Notes: a model not told the origin generated them from the sequence alone. A stretch of 14,405 bases of DNA from an uncultured Christensenellaceae bacterium (GCA_910586985.1 CAJUKK010000018.1:1-14405), one strand, 5' to 3'; numbered from the stretch's first letter, positions 1 through 7,672 are shown. Program-made: numbers and translations.

Positions 1-120
1 AACGTCAAGGGCGGCACCGACCTTGAAGATTTCGATTTTGACGACTACGACGAGGACGAGCCGGAGCCGGACGAGGGGGACGGGCTTTCTGATGAAGAAC
101 AGGAGGACGAGGAAGCATGA
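1..120 (+). CDS. C-terminal end of an acidic-tailed ICE protein (probably DUF4366 family), partial
   Basis: This is the last 39 codons of a gene that begins before the window, open from base 1 and ending in TGA at 118-120. The visible part is almost entirely acidic, with runs of Asp and Glu around a DLEDFDFDDYDEDE stretch. A tail of this kind just upstream of topB is what I recall for the DUF4366 (CD1107-like) membrane proteins of clostridial ICEs, which sit among the mating-pore genes. The family call is an inference from position and composition, because no folded domain is visible. The stop overlaps the start of the next gene (ATGA), which suggests translational coupling. Confidence 0.6.
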   Translation, partial: NVKGGTDLEDFDFDDYDEDEPEPDEGDGLSDEEQEDEEA

Positions 121-305
121 CCCTGTTTACTGACAATCCCTTTGAAAAGATGATGATACAAAGACCGGGCGGGCGGCGTGACAATGCGCCGCCCGTTCCC
201 CATTCCCCGGCTTGCGCTTCCTGTCCGTACAAAGGGCAGCTCCCTTGTGTGGGCTACTGTCTGAAACAGGTACAGGAGAAAAAGGCAAGTGAGCCGGAAC
301 GCTGA
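117..305 (+). CDS. Small four-cysteine protein of the ICE backbone
   Basis: A 62-residue protein of unknown function. The start ATG overlaps the upstream stop (ATGA), and an AGGAGG ribosome site at 101-106 lies ten bases before it, so the start is well supported. Four cysteines (Cys33, Cys36, Cys44, Cys48) form a CxxC-x7-CxxxC pattern compatible with one bound zinc ion. The N-terminal third is polar and there is no membrane segment or signal peptide. It sits tightly between the acidic-tailed protein and topB, so it is probably part of the same transcript. I do not recognise a named family. It may be a small accessory DNA-binding or assembly protein, but nothing in the sequence decides this. 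Confidence 0.72.
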   Translation: MTLFTDNPFEKMMIQRPGGRRDNAPPVPHSPACASCPYKGQLPCVGYCLKQVQEKKASEPER

Positions 306-320
306 AAGGAGGATTTTTTC

Positions 321-2408
321 ATGGCACTTAGACTTGTGATTGCAGAAAAGCCGAGCGTGGCGCAGACTATCGCCGCCGCGCTTGGCGTTAAGGAAAAGAA
401 AGACGGATATATCGAGGGCGGCGGCTACCTCATTTCATGGTGCGTCGGGCATTTGGTACAGCTTGCGGAAGCTGCCGCCTACGGGGAGCAATATAAAAAA
501 TGGAGTTTTGAGAGCTTACCCATTCTGCCGGAGGAATGGCAGTACGCCGTTGACCCGGACAAGGGGAAGCAATTCAAAACCCTAAAAGAGCTTATGCACC
601 GCGCCGACGTTTCCGAAGTGGTAAATGCGTGTGACGCGGGGCGCGAGGGTGAATTGATTTTCCGCTTTGTCTACGAAGCGGCGGGCTGCAAGAAGCCCAT
701 GCGCCGCTTGTGGATTTCCTCAATGGAGGACGGGGCGATTAAGGCGGGCTTTGCTTCCCTCAAAGACGGGCGGGAATACGACGCGCTCTTTGCGTCTGCC
801 CTCTGCCGCGCAAAGGCTGACTGGCTTATCGGCATTAACGCCACCCGGCTTTTCTCCTGCCTGTATGGAAAGACTTTGAACGTGGGGCGCGTCCAGACCC
901 CGACCTTAAAAATGCTCACCGACCGGGACGCGGCTATCTCCCATTTCCAGAAAGAAAAATATTATCATGTGCGCCTTGATTTATCCGGCGCGGAAGCGGC
1001 AAGCGAAAGGATTTCAGACAAGGCAGAAGCCGCCGCGCTGAAAGGGGCTTGCGAAACACAAACGGCGGTATGCGTTTCCCTCACCAGAGAGAAGAAAACC
1101 GCAGCCCCGCCGAAGCTCTTTGACCTTACCTCTTTGCAGCGGGAAGCGAACCGCATTTTCGGCTACACCGCGAAGCAGACCCTTGACCTTGCACAATCCC
1201 TTTATGAAAAAAGACTGCTTACCTATCCGAGGACGGACAGCAGCTTTCTTACTGACGACATGGGCGGCACCGCAGCGGACATTATCGCGCTGCTTTGCGA
1301 AAAACTCCCCTTTATGGCGGGCGCGGACTTCACGCCGGAGGTTGCAAAGGTATTAGACAGTAAAAAAGTATCAGACCACCACGCAATCATTCCCACTATG
1401 GAGCTTGCAAAGGCTGACCCGGACGCGCTGCCGGAAAGCGAGAAAAATATCCTTACCCTTGCGGGGGCGCGTCTGCTTTTTGCCACCGCCGAGCCGCATA
1501 TTTATGAAGCGGTTACGGCGGTTTTCTCATGCGCTGATACGGAGTTTACGGCGCGGGGAAAGACGGTGCTTTCTGACGGGTGGAAAGAGATTGAACACAG
1601 ATACCGGGCGACGCTGAAAGATAAACCCGACCCAGAGGACGGGGAAAATGAGGGCGTGACGCTGCCGGAGCTTTCCGAGGGACAGGGCTTTCCTAACCCC
1701 GCCGTAAAGGTAACGGAGCATACCACAACGCCGCCGAAGCCCCACAGCGAAGCGTCGCTTCTCTCTGCTATGGAGCGAGCCGGGAACGGGGACACCGACC
1801 CGGACGCGGAACGCCGGGGGCTTGGCACTCCCGCCACCCGCGCCGCCGTCATTGAAAAACTGGTAAAGGGCGGCTTTGCAGAGCGCAAAGGCAAGCAGCT
1901 TATCCCTACGCAGAATGGAGCCGCCCTTGTATCAATCTTGCCGGATATGCTCACTTCCCCGCAGCTTACCGCAGAATGGGAAAACAATCTGACGCAGATA
2001 GCAAAGGGAGCCGCAGACCCCGCCGAATTTCTGTCCGGCATTGAAGCTATGGCGCGGGAGCTTGTGCAGACACACGCCGCACTGGACAGGAAAAAGGATT
2101 TGTTCCGAGAGGAAAAGCCCTCTATTGGCAAATGCCCCCGTTGCGGTTCCCCCGTCCATGAGGGGAAGAAAAACTATTATTGCAGCAACAAAGAATGTGC
2201 CTTTGTCATGTGGAAGAACGACCGCTTTTTCGAGGAACGCAAGACCGCTTTTTCCGCGAAGATTGCCGCCGCGCTCCTTAAATCTGGCAAGGCGAATGTG
2301 AAAAAGCTCTATTCCCCGAAAACAGGCAAGACCTACGACGGAACTATCGTTTTAGCCGATACTGGCGGGAAATACGTCAACTACCGTATCGAAGTGCGGA
2401 AGAACTAA
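321..2408 (+). CDS. topB: DNA topoisomerase III (type IA), ICE-encoded
   Basis: A 695-residue type IA topoisomerase that cuts one DNA strand through a transient tyrosine link and passes the other strand, here probably resolving DNA during conjugative transfer or replication of the element. A Toprim domain opens the protein, with Glu9 in IAEKPS and the acidic motif CDAGREGE at residues 104-111. VGRVQTPTL follows, then the active site LTYPRTDSS with Tyr302, then DHHAIIPT, and GLGTPATRA further on. A C-terminal zinc finger has cysteines at 605, 608, 621 and 626. The length fits the mobile-element TopB group. An AAAGGAGG site lies 9-10 bases before the ATG. The GC-rich codon use matches the next genes. 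A 240-base gap holding a structured repeat separates it from the next gene, unlike the tight packing elsewhere in this block. Confidence 0.96.
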   Translation: MALRLVIAEKPSVAQTIAAALGVKEKKDGYIEGGGYLISWCVGHLVQLAEAAAYGEQYKKWSFESLPILPEEWQYAVDPDKGKQFKTLKELMHRADVSEVVNACDAGREGELIFRFVYEAAGCKKPMRRLWISSMEDGAIKAGFASLKDGREYDALFASALCRAKADWLIGINATRLFSCLYGKTLNVGRVQTPTLKMLTDRDAAISHFQKEKYYHVRLDLSGAEAASERISDKAEAAALKGACETQTAVCVSLTREKKTAAPPKLFDLTSLQREANRIFGYTAKQTLDLAQSLYEKRLLTYPRTDSSFLTDDMGGTAADIIALLCEKLPFMAGADFTPEVAKVLDSKKVSDHHAIIPTMELAKADPDALPESEKNILTLAGARLLFATAEPHIYEAVTAVFSCADTEFTARGKTVLSDGWKEIEHRYRATLKDKPDPEDGENEGVTLPELSEGQGFPNPAVKVTEHTTTPPKPHSEASLLSAMERAGNGDTDPDAERRGLGTPATRAAVIEKLVKGGFAERKGKQLIPTQNGAALVSILPDMLTSPQLTAEWENNLTQIAKGAADPAEFLSGIEAMARELVQTHAALDRKKDLFREEKPSIGKCPRCGSPVHEGKKNYYCSNKECAFVMWKNDRFFEERKTAFSAKIAAALLKSGKANVKKLYSPKTGKTYDGTIVLADTGGKYVNYRIEVRKN

Positions 2409-2417
2409 AAACTTGAA

Positions 2418-2516
2418 TAGCAAGCATAGGAAGCGGGTACCCACTTCCGTAAATCCCTGTCCCGCCGCTGACGCGCCGGACGGGGATTTTGCTTGTTGGG
2501 AAGTTTCCCAAACCCT
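2418..2516 (+). repeat. 99-bp structured element, copy A
   Basis: One of two 99-bp copies; the other is at 10831-10929 on the opposite strand. The left 34 bases (2418-2451) are identical to the other copy and contain the near-palindrome GGAAGCGGGTACCCACTTCC, which has one mismatched pair. The right block (2489-2516) matches with one difference and contains TTGGGAAGTTTCCCAA. The 37-base centre differs between copies but here forms an 11-bp stem, AATCCCTGTCC with GGACGGGGATT, including one wobble. CAAGCA (2421-2426) can also pair with TGCTTG (2490-2495). Candidate roles are origin of transfer, cis-regulatory RNA or operator. The central stem runs into a short T-rich stretch, so partial termination after topB is also possible. 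Confidence 0.85.
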
Positions 2517-2648
2517 CTTTTGCGGAGGGCTTCACCCTCTAAAAATTTTTGAGAAATCTTTGGCAGAAATGCGGGCGTACCCGTAGTAGACCATGCAGCC
2601 CAAAAATGCAGCTTGTGACGCTGCCCCAAAGAAAGGAGGTTTTTCACT
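2517..2648 (+). promoter_or_regulatory. Leader of the ArdA/ArdC gene with small hairpins
   Basis: This non-coding stretch lies between the 99-bp element and the next gene. It holds a short hairpin, GAGGG with CCCTC (2525-2539), followed by an AAAAATTTTT stretch. A second hairpin, GCAGC with GCTGC (2608-2624), sits just before the strong AAAGGAGG ribosome site at about 2632-2639. A second GCAGC at 2595-2599 could compete for the same partner. I see no convincing promoter hexamers. The hairpins are short and their function is uncertain. Confidence 0.35.
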
Positions 2649-5600
2649 ATGGCAAGTTTACGGGACACCGTAAAGGACTATCAAGACGAGCTTAGGGACG
2701 GTATCGCATGGGTGGCGTTCTGGAAACAGGGGCGTTCATGGAACGCGGAATATTTTCATCTTGATATGGACGACACCCTCTACCCGGAGGACAGGAGCCG
2801 GTTAGAGGAAATCAAAAGCACCGACCCCGCCGCCGTTATCCTAAACGGCTATTACTGCGGGCATTTAGGCGAGGACATGAGCCTTGACGAGCTGACCGCC
2901 GGAGTGCGCTACCACTACGAAAACAGCATGAACGACATTGACGGTTTTATCGGGGCGCATGACGACAGGCTTCCCCCGGAGGTTATCGAGGAAGCGAGGG
3001 CAGCCGCCCATGAAGCGGGGCTTCCCTTTTCCGAAAAGCCCTACCGGGACGGAGAGGATTTTAACCCCTATGTATTTGACGGGAGCATGAGCATTGAGGA
3101 TTTTGAGCTTATGCACCGCATGATTGAAAAAGAAAGGAGCGAACAAATGGCAGAACCGATTTTAAGCGGCTATCTTTCCAATCTTGGGAAGTACACCGAG
3201 GGCAGACCCGCGGGCGAATGGGTGACGTTCCCCACGACTGCCGAACATCTGAAAGAAGTCTTTGACCGTATCGGGATTGACTTCAAGCATTACGAGGAAT
3301 GGCATTTCACAGAATTTCAATCCCCTATCCCCGGCTTGGCGGAACATTTAAGCGAGTATTCCCACCCCGACGAGCTGAACTATTTAGGGAAGCTCTTGGA
3401 AATGCAGTTTGACGACGACCGGGAGAAATTCATTGCAGCCATTGAATACGGCGACCATGCCGACAGCTTACAGGACATCATCAACCTTGCACAGAACCTT
3501 GACTGCTACTGGATTTATCCGTCCGTCCACAACGAAGAAGAATACGGGCATTATCTGGTTGATGAACTGGAAGAACCGGAACTATCCGACGAAGTGAAAC
3601 GGTATTTCATGTATGAGGAATACGGGCGGGACGCTTCCATTAACGACGACGGTATGTTTACCGAAAAGGGCTATATCTACAACAACCGCAACACCTTTAC
3701 AGAATGGTACGACGGGCGCGACGTGCCACAGGAATACCGGGTAACGCCGCAGCCCCCGCAGCGGTCACGCCCCGACCCGCAAAAAGCAGATTTTGACGCA
3801 GCCACACCGGGACAGAGAACCGCACAGACCGCAGAGCAGCCACAGGAGCCGCGCCCGGTTATCCCTATCGTGCTGACGAGCGAGAAGCCCGCCGAGAAAT
3901 TAAAAGAGATTACCGACCGTCTGGAACAGGGTATTGCGGAACTCTTTGACAGCGAGCGTTACAAGGAATATCTGAAAGTCATGTCAAAATTCCATAATTA
4001 CAGCTTCCGAAACACCGTCCTTATCGCCATGCAGAAGCCGGACGCTTCCCTTGTGGCGGGCTTTTCCGCTTGGAAGAACAACTTTGAGCGAAACGTGATG
4101 AAAGGGCAAAAGGGAATTAAAATCATTGCCCCGTCGCCCTATAAAATCAAACAGGAAATGCAGAAAATCGACCCGCACACGCAGAAGCCCATAATCGGCA
4201 AGGACGGGAAGCCCGTCACCGAGGAAAAGGAAGTCACCATACCCGCCTACAAGGTGGTATCCGTCTTTGACGTTTCCCAGACCGAGGGAAAGGAGCTGCC
4301 GGACATTGCCATTGACGAGCTGCCGGGCGACGTTGACCGCTACAAGGATTTTTTCGCAGCCCTTGAAAAGACTTCCCCCGTTCCTATCGCCTTTGAGAAT
4401 ATCGAGGGCGGCTCTCATGGCTACTACCACTTGGAGGACAAGCGCATTGCTATCAACGAGGGCATGAGCGAATTGCAGACCTTAAAGACCGCCATTCACG
4501 AAATCGCCCATGCGAAGCTGCACGACATTGACCTCAACGCGCCAAAGGACGAGCAGCAGCCCCACATTGACCGCCGCACCCGCGAAGTCGAAGCGGAAAG
4601 CGTCGCCTATACCGTCTGCCAACATTACGGGCTTGACACGTCGGACTACTCTTTCGGCTATGTCGCCGGGTGGAGTAGCGGGCGGGAGCTGTCCGAGCTG
4701 AAAAGCTCCCTTGAAACGATACGCAGCGCAGCCGCCGAGATTATCAATTCAATAGACGAAAATCTTGCGGAGCTGCAAAAGGCACAGGACAAGGAGCAGA
4801 CCGCCGGACAGGAGCAGCCCACCAGAGAGGAACAGGCAGCCCCGCCGGAGCAGCCGCAGCCGGAAGCCCCGGCAAAGGCAGATACAGCCGGGAAAGAGAA
4901 GCCGGAAGCAGCCGCACCGGGAAAATCCGGCGCACAGGAAAAGGCGGGTGCAGCCCCGAAAGAAGCCTTTACCCCGGAAACGATTTACAAGGTGCGCCGG
5001 AACCCTTACAGCGACAGCCGGGAAAACAGCTACCTCTTGCAAGCCTATGTGACACAGGAGAACGGGCGGGCGAAAATGGGCGACGTGCTTTATACGGGAA
5101 CGCCGGAGAAATGCCGCGAGCTTATGGGGCAGCTCAAAAGCGGCGAGCTGACCGAGGGCGACGTGAAGCAGCTTTACGCAAAGGCACAGGAAACGGCGCA
5201 GACCGCCGGACAGGACAAAGACACCTTTTCCATTTACCAGATAAAAGGCGGGGACGAAACAAGGGATTTCCGCTTTGAGCCTTACGACCGCCTGCAGGCG
5301 GCGGGGAATGTGGTTGACAGGGCGAACTATGAGCTTGTCTATTCCGCGCCCCTTGCGCCGGAAACTTCCCTTGAAGATATTTACACCCGTTTCAATATCG
5401 ACCACCCCAAAGATTTTAAGGGACACAGCCTTTCCGTTTCGGACGTGGTAGTGCTTCATCAGGACGGACAGGACGCGGCGCATTTCGTTGACAGTGTAGG
5501 TTTCCGGGAAGTGCCGGAGTTTTTACAGGAGCAGAAGCAGCTTACCCCGGACGACTTGGAAACGGGCGAAACTGTCAAAACACCGAGAGGGACTTTCCAT

Positions 5601-6017
5601 GTAACCGCTATGAGCCGGGAGCAGATAGAAGCCGCCGGATATGGCTTTCACCACCAGTCGGACGACGGAAAGTATCTGATTATGGGGAATGGGACGCGGG
5701 CGTTTGCCGTTGCCGCAGAACAGGCGCAGCGGGACAATCCCTTGAAAACCGCCGAGCAGACCACAGAGCAGAACGGGAACATGATTGACGGTATCATCAA
5801 CAACACCCCCACCGTTGACGAACTGGAAGCAAAGGTAAAGGCGGGCGAGCAGATTTCCCTTGTTGACCTGGCTAACGCTGTCAAAGCCGACAAGGAGCGC
5901 GGCAAGGAAGCGAAGCCGGAAAAGAAGCCCTCTATCCGGGCGCAGCTTAGAGCCGACAAGGAAAAGGCGCAGAAGAAAACCGCAAAGCAGAAGTCACAGG
6001 ACTTGGAAAGGAGCTGA
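2649..6017 (+). CDS. Multidomain antirestriction/polyvalent protein: ArdA + ArdC-metallopeptidase + YodL + DUF4316
   Basis: A 1122-residue fusion. Residues 1-166 are acidic and unassigned. Residues 167 to about 364 read as an ArdA antirestriction domain (GYLSNLGKYTEG, GEWVTFP, a highly acidic body, YIYNN), a DNA mimic that blocks type I restriction enzymes. Residues 409 to about 700 match ArdC: an N-terminal ssDNA-binding type region, then a zincin core HEIAH at 617-621 with EVEAE at 646-650 as the likely further ligand. A Gln/Glu/Ala/Pro-rich linker follows. Residues about 860-956 look like YodL and the rest like DUF4316, ending in a basic tail. Such mixtures are known as polyvalent proteins of conjugative elements, some thought to enter the recipient with the DNA. 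The start has AAAGGAGG nine bases upstream. Met167 has its own ribosome site, so a shorter product is possible. Confidence 0.9.
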   Translation: MASLRDTVKDYQDELRDGIAWVAFWKQGRSWNAEYFHLDMDDTLYPEDRSRLEEIKSTDPAAVILNGYYCGHLGEDMSLDELTAGVRYHYENSMNDIDGFIGAHDDRLPPEVIEEARAAAHEAGLPFSEKPYRDGEDFNPYVFDGSMSIEDFELMHRMIEKERSEQMAEPILSGYLSNLGKYTEGRPAGEWVTFPTTAEHLKEVFDRIGIDFKHYEEWHFTEFQSPIPGLAEHLSEYSHPDELNYLGKLLEMQFDDDREKFIAAIEYGDHADSLQDIINLAQNLDCYWIYPSVHNEEEYGHYLVDELEEPELSDEVKRYFMYEEYGRDASINDDGMFTEKGYIYNNRNTFTEWYDGRDVPQEYRVTPQPPQRSRPDPQKADFDAATPGQRTAQTAEQPQEPRPVIPIVLTSEKPAEKLKEITDRLEQGIAELFDSERYKEYLKVMSKFHNYSFRNTVLIAMQKPDASLVAGFSAWKNNFERNVMKGQKGIKIIAPSPYKIKQEMQKIDPHTQKPIIGKDGKPVTEEKEVTIPAYKVVSVFDVSQTEGKELPDIAIDELPGDVDRYKDFFAALEKTSPVPIAFENIEGGSHGYYHLEDKRIAINEGMSELQTLKTAIHEIAHAKLHDIDLNAPKDEQQPHIDRRTREVEAESVAYTVCQHYGLDTSDYSFGYVAGWSSGRELSELKSSLETIRSAAAEIINSIDENLAELQKAQDKEQTAGQEQPTREEQAAPPEQPQPEAPAKADTAGKEKPEAAAPGKSGAQEKAGAAPKEAFTPETIYKVRRNPYSDSRENSYLLQAYVTQENGRAKMGDVLYTGTPEKCRELMGQLKSGELTEGDVKQLYAKAQETAQTAGQDKDTFSIYQIKGGDETRDFRFEPYDRLQAAGNVVDRANYELVYSAPLAPETSLEDIYTRFNIDHPKDFKGHSLSVSDVVVLHQDGQDAAHFVDSVGFREVPEFLQEQKQLTPDDLETGETVKTPRGTFHVTAMSREQIEAAGYGFHHQSDDGKYLIMGNGTRAFAVAAEQAQRDNPLKTAEQTTEQNGNMIDGIINNTPTVDELEAKVKAGEQISLVDLANAVKADKERGKEAKPEKKPSIRAQLRADKEKAQKKTAKQKSQDLERS
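3130..3149 (+). promoter_or_regulatory. Internal in-frame ribosome site and start at the ArdA domain boundary
   Basis: Inside the large fusion gene, AGAAAGGAGC (about 3131-3140) precedes an in-frame ATG at 3147-3149 by six to seven bases. This ATG encodes Met167, exactly where the ArdA-like domain begins (MAEPILSGYL). It could make a second, 956-residue product lacking the N-terminal 166 residues. It could instead be a relic of a once separate ardA gene that was fused to an upstream reading frame. Confidence 0.5.
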
Positions 6018-6020
6018 CCC

Positions 6021-6974
6021 ATGCCGGAACAGAGTAAATTTGAAAACGTGGATTTGTTTGCTTCCCTTGAAGCGATTATGAAGCAGAACACAGGCTTTTA
6101 CCAGAGCGACTTAGACATTGACAAAGAGATTATCGCAAAGGCGGCGGCAAGCCCCCACAGGGAGGACAAGGCCCTTTTGTGGTTCTGCCGCCCGTCCGGG
6201 ACGCACTGTTTCCGGGAGCGCGACGTTTTCCTCAAAGACACCGCGCCCCACAACACATGGCGTTTCTACATGGAGCAGACAAGCGACCGCGTCCTTGCCT
6301 ATGCAATCGAGCTGACGGGAAAGGAGCGCGGGAAAATCAAGGGCAATCTGTACGAACTGGACTACTCTAAACATTATGAGCGCGTCAAGGAAAAGGAGCT
6401 GCCCGCCGATACGGTGAAGCTGATTTATGAGCGAGGGGAAAGGGAGATACCCGCCGGACGGTTCTTCAACGGCAACCCAGACCCGCAGCTTGGGAAGTTT
6501 GAACGCTTTGAAGCCCTACCCAACGACCCGGACGCGCTGCAATCGCTCTTACAGGAAGAACGGCGCAGCCGGGAGCAGCTTTCACCGGGGGACTTCAAGG
6601 CGCATATCACAGCCTTGCGGGACGGGCTGATTGAAACGGAAGCGCGGCGCATTGTGCGGGAAATGAAGCGGCATTACGAGCCGAACAGCCCGAACAAGAC
6701 CCATTTCATGGCAGAGCTTTCCCCGGCGTTCATGCGGCTTGCAGCCACAAAGGACACTGACCGCCTTTTCTCCATGCTGCCCTACAAGACACTTTCCTTT
6801 TCCAAAATCGAGGGCAGACATGGGATGTATGCGCTGATTGACAAGGGGGAGAACCGGGACAGGGAGATAAGGAAGCCCCGCCCCTCTATCCGGGCGCAGA
6901 TTAAAACGGACAAAGCAAAGACCGCCCCGAAAAAGGCGGCGGCGAAAACAAAAAATCACGATTTGGAGGTGTGA
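6021..6974 (+). CDS. Conserved-looking ICE protein with a basic PSIRAQ C-terminal tail
   Basis: A 317-residue soluble protein of no family I can name. It starts three bases after the stop of the fusion gene, with the ribosome site GGAAAGGAGC inside the end of that gene, so the two are surely co-translated. It is rich in charged residues and has no membrane segment. Residues about 50-160 contain the mixed motif LLWFCRPSGTHCFRERDVF and a run of aromatic and charged residues; residues about 185-235 look helical. The tail from Pro288 (PSIRAQIKTDKAKT and onward, ending in DLEV) closely resembles the tail of the preceding protein from Pro1094, including 18 identical bases. This suggests a shared localisation or transfer signal, or a common polyvalent-protein ancestry. 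The function of the main body is unknown. Confidence 0.85.
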   Translation: MPEQSKFENVDLFASLEAIMKQNTGFYQSDLDIDKEIIAKAAASPHREDKALLWFCRPSGTHCFRERDVFLKDTAPHNTWRFYMEQTSDRVLAYAIELTGKERGKIKGNLYELDYSKHYERVKEKELPADTVKLIYERGEREIPAGRFFNGNPDPQLGKFERFEALPNDPDALQSLLQEERRSREQLSPGDFKAHITALRDGLIETEARRIVREMKRHYEPNSPNKTHFMAELSPAFMRLAATKDTDRLFSMLPYKTLSFSKIEGRHGMYALIDKGENRDREIRKPRPSIRAQIKTDKAKTAPKKAAAKTKNHDLEV

Positions 6975-6976
6975 AC

Positions 6977-7183
6977 ATGACAAAACTGACCGTAGAGGAA
7001 ACAAACCTTTTGAGCATTTACAAGACCGGGAGCCGACAGGGGCTTATCGTCGCCATGAACGCCGCGCTGCCCTTTATGGACGGGGAAATGCGGGACTTTG
7101 CAGCCCGTACCCTTGCCAAAGTGGAGCGCATGGGCGAAGCGGAGTTTGCGGTGCTTCCCATTTACGCCGCTGATGAAGCATGA
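6977..7183 (+). CDS. Transposon-transfer assisting protein (TTRAP family)
   Basis: A 68-residue protein matching the TTRAP family, known from clostridial conjugative transposons and thought to assist transfer, although its mechanism is not established. The recognisable part is the start, MTKLTVEETNLLSIYKTGSR, followed by a helical body and the end EFAVLPIYAADEA. I chose ATG 6977 over the GTG at 6971 because the ribosome site GGAGG (6965-6969) has normal seven-base spacing to it and the family usually begins MTK. The gene begins two bases after the stop of the 317-residue protein, and its own stop overlaps the next start, so it sits in the middle of a coupled chain. It has no membrane segment or cysteine. 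Confidence 0.85.
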   Translation: MTKLTVEETNLLSIYKTGSRQGLIVAMNAALPFMDGEMRDFAARTLAKVERMGEAEFAVLPIYAADEA

Positions 7184-7545
7184 GTGGGATTAAGCGGCTG
7201 ACACCGCCCCAGAGCCGGAAAGTAAATGCGCTTGTGCGCCGGACGTGCTGCAACTGCGATAACGGGAACTGTATCTTACTGGACGACGGGGACGAGTGCG
7301 TATGTCCGCAGCTCATTTCCTATTCGCTTCTCTGCAAGTGGTTCCGGGTTGCGGTGCTTCCCGCCGACAGGCTACTCTATGCGGAGCTTTACCAGACAGG
7401 GGACAGGAAGAAGTGTACCGAGTGCGGCGCGTTCTTTGCGTCAACCTCTAACAGTGTCAAATACTGCCCCGACTGCCGGAAACGTATCACTCGCAGGCAG
7501 GCCGCCGAGCGCATGAGGAAAAGACGCGCCCCTGTTACGCAGTAG
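7180..7545 (+). CDS. Cysteine-rich VLP protein
   Basis: A 121-residue protein of the Cys-rich VLP family, found in ICEs of Firmicutes and of unknown biochemical role. The N-terminal half carries cysteines at 23, 24, 26, 31, 40, 42 and 52, then the name-giving VLP at residues 59-61. The C-terminal half has a clear zinc ribbon with cysteines 79, 82, 96 and 99, followed by a very basic end (RKRITRRQAAERMRKRR) suggesting nucleic-acid binding. The ATG overlaps the TTRAP stop (ATGA) and has no strong ribosome site of its own, so it probably depends on coupling. It is the last gene of the plus-strand block. Its final codons lie in one arm of a long inverted repeat (7533-7646). Confidence 0.88.
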   Translation: MSGIKRLTPPQSRKVNALVRRTCCNCDNGNCILLDDGDECVCPQLISYSLLCKWFRVAVLPADRLLYAELYQTGDRKKCTECGAFFASTSNSVKYCPDCRKRITRRQAAERMRKRRAPVTQ

Positions 7546-7646
7546 GCGCGGAAAATCCCTTGATTTACAGGGCTTTCCGGGCGGGAAAATTAGACAGGCG
7601 ATACTTTATACCTTTATCCCCGAAAATGCCGTCCTATTGCGTAACA
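7533..7646 (+). repeat. Inverted repeat enclosing a structured 3' region
   Basis: TGTTACGCAGTAGG (7533-7546) pairs with CCTATTGCGTAACA (7633-7646) over 14 positions, one of them a G-U wobble in plus-strand RNA. The left arm contains the stop codon of the Cys-rich VLP gene. Between the arms a second hairpin is possible, GGAAA and CCCT with AGGG and TTCC (about 7550-7579). No reading frame of note lies inside. It could be an mRNA 3' structure, a small RNA or a scar of past recombination. Confidence 0.55.
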
Positions 7647-7672
7647 ATCCAATCTCTGCACCCATAAAAAAC

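Noticed and set aside
1502..2131. Open frame of 209 codons on the minus strand inside topB
   Set aside because: It lies opposite a clear type IA topoisomerase, is Ser-rich with no domain, and comes from GC-rich codon structure of the real gene.
2405..2668. 87-codon minus-strand frame through copy A
   Set aside because: No ribosome site or family; similarity to the frame at 10661-11512 is explained by the repeated DNA, not by a protein.
4749..5483. Open frame of 244 codons on the minus strand inside the antirestriction fusion
   Set aside because: Leu/Arg/Gly-rich antisense of the low-complexity linker and following region; no family and no ribosome site.
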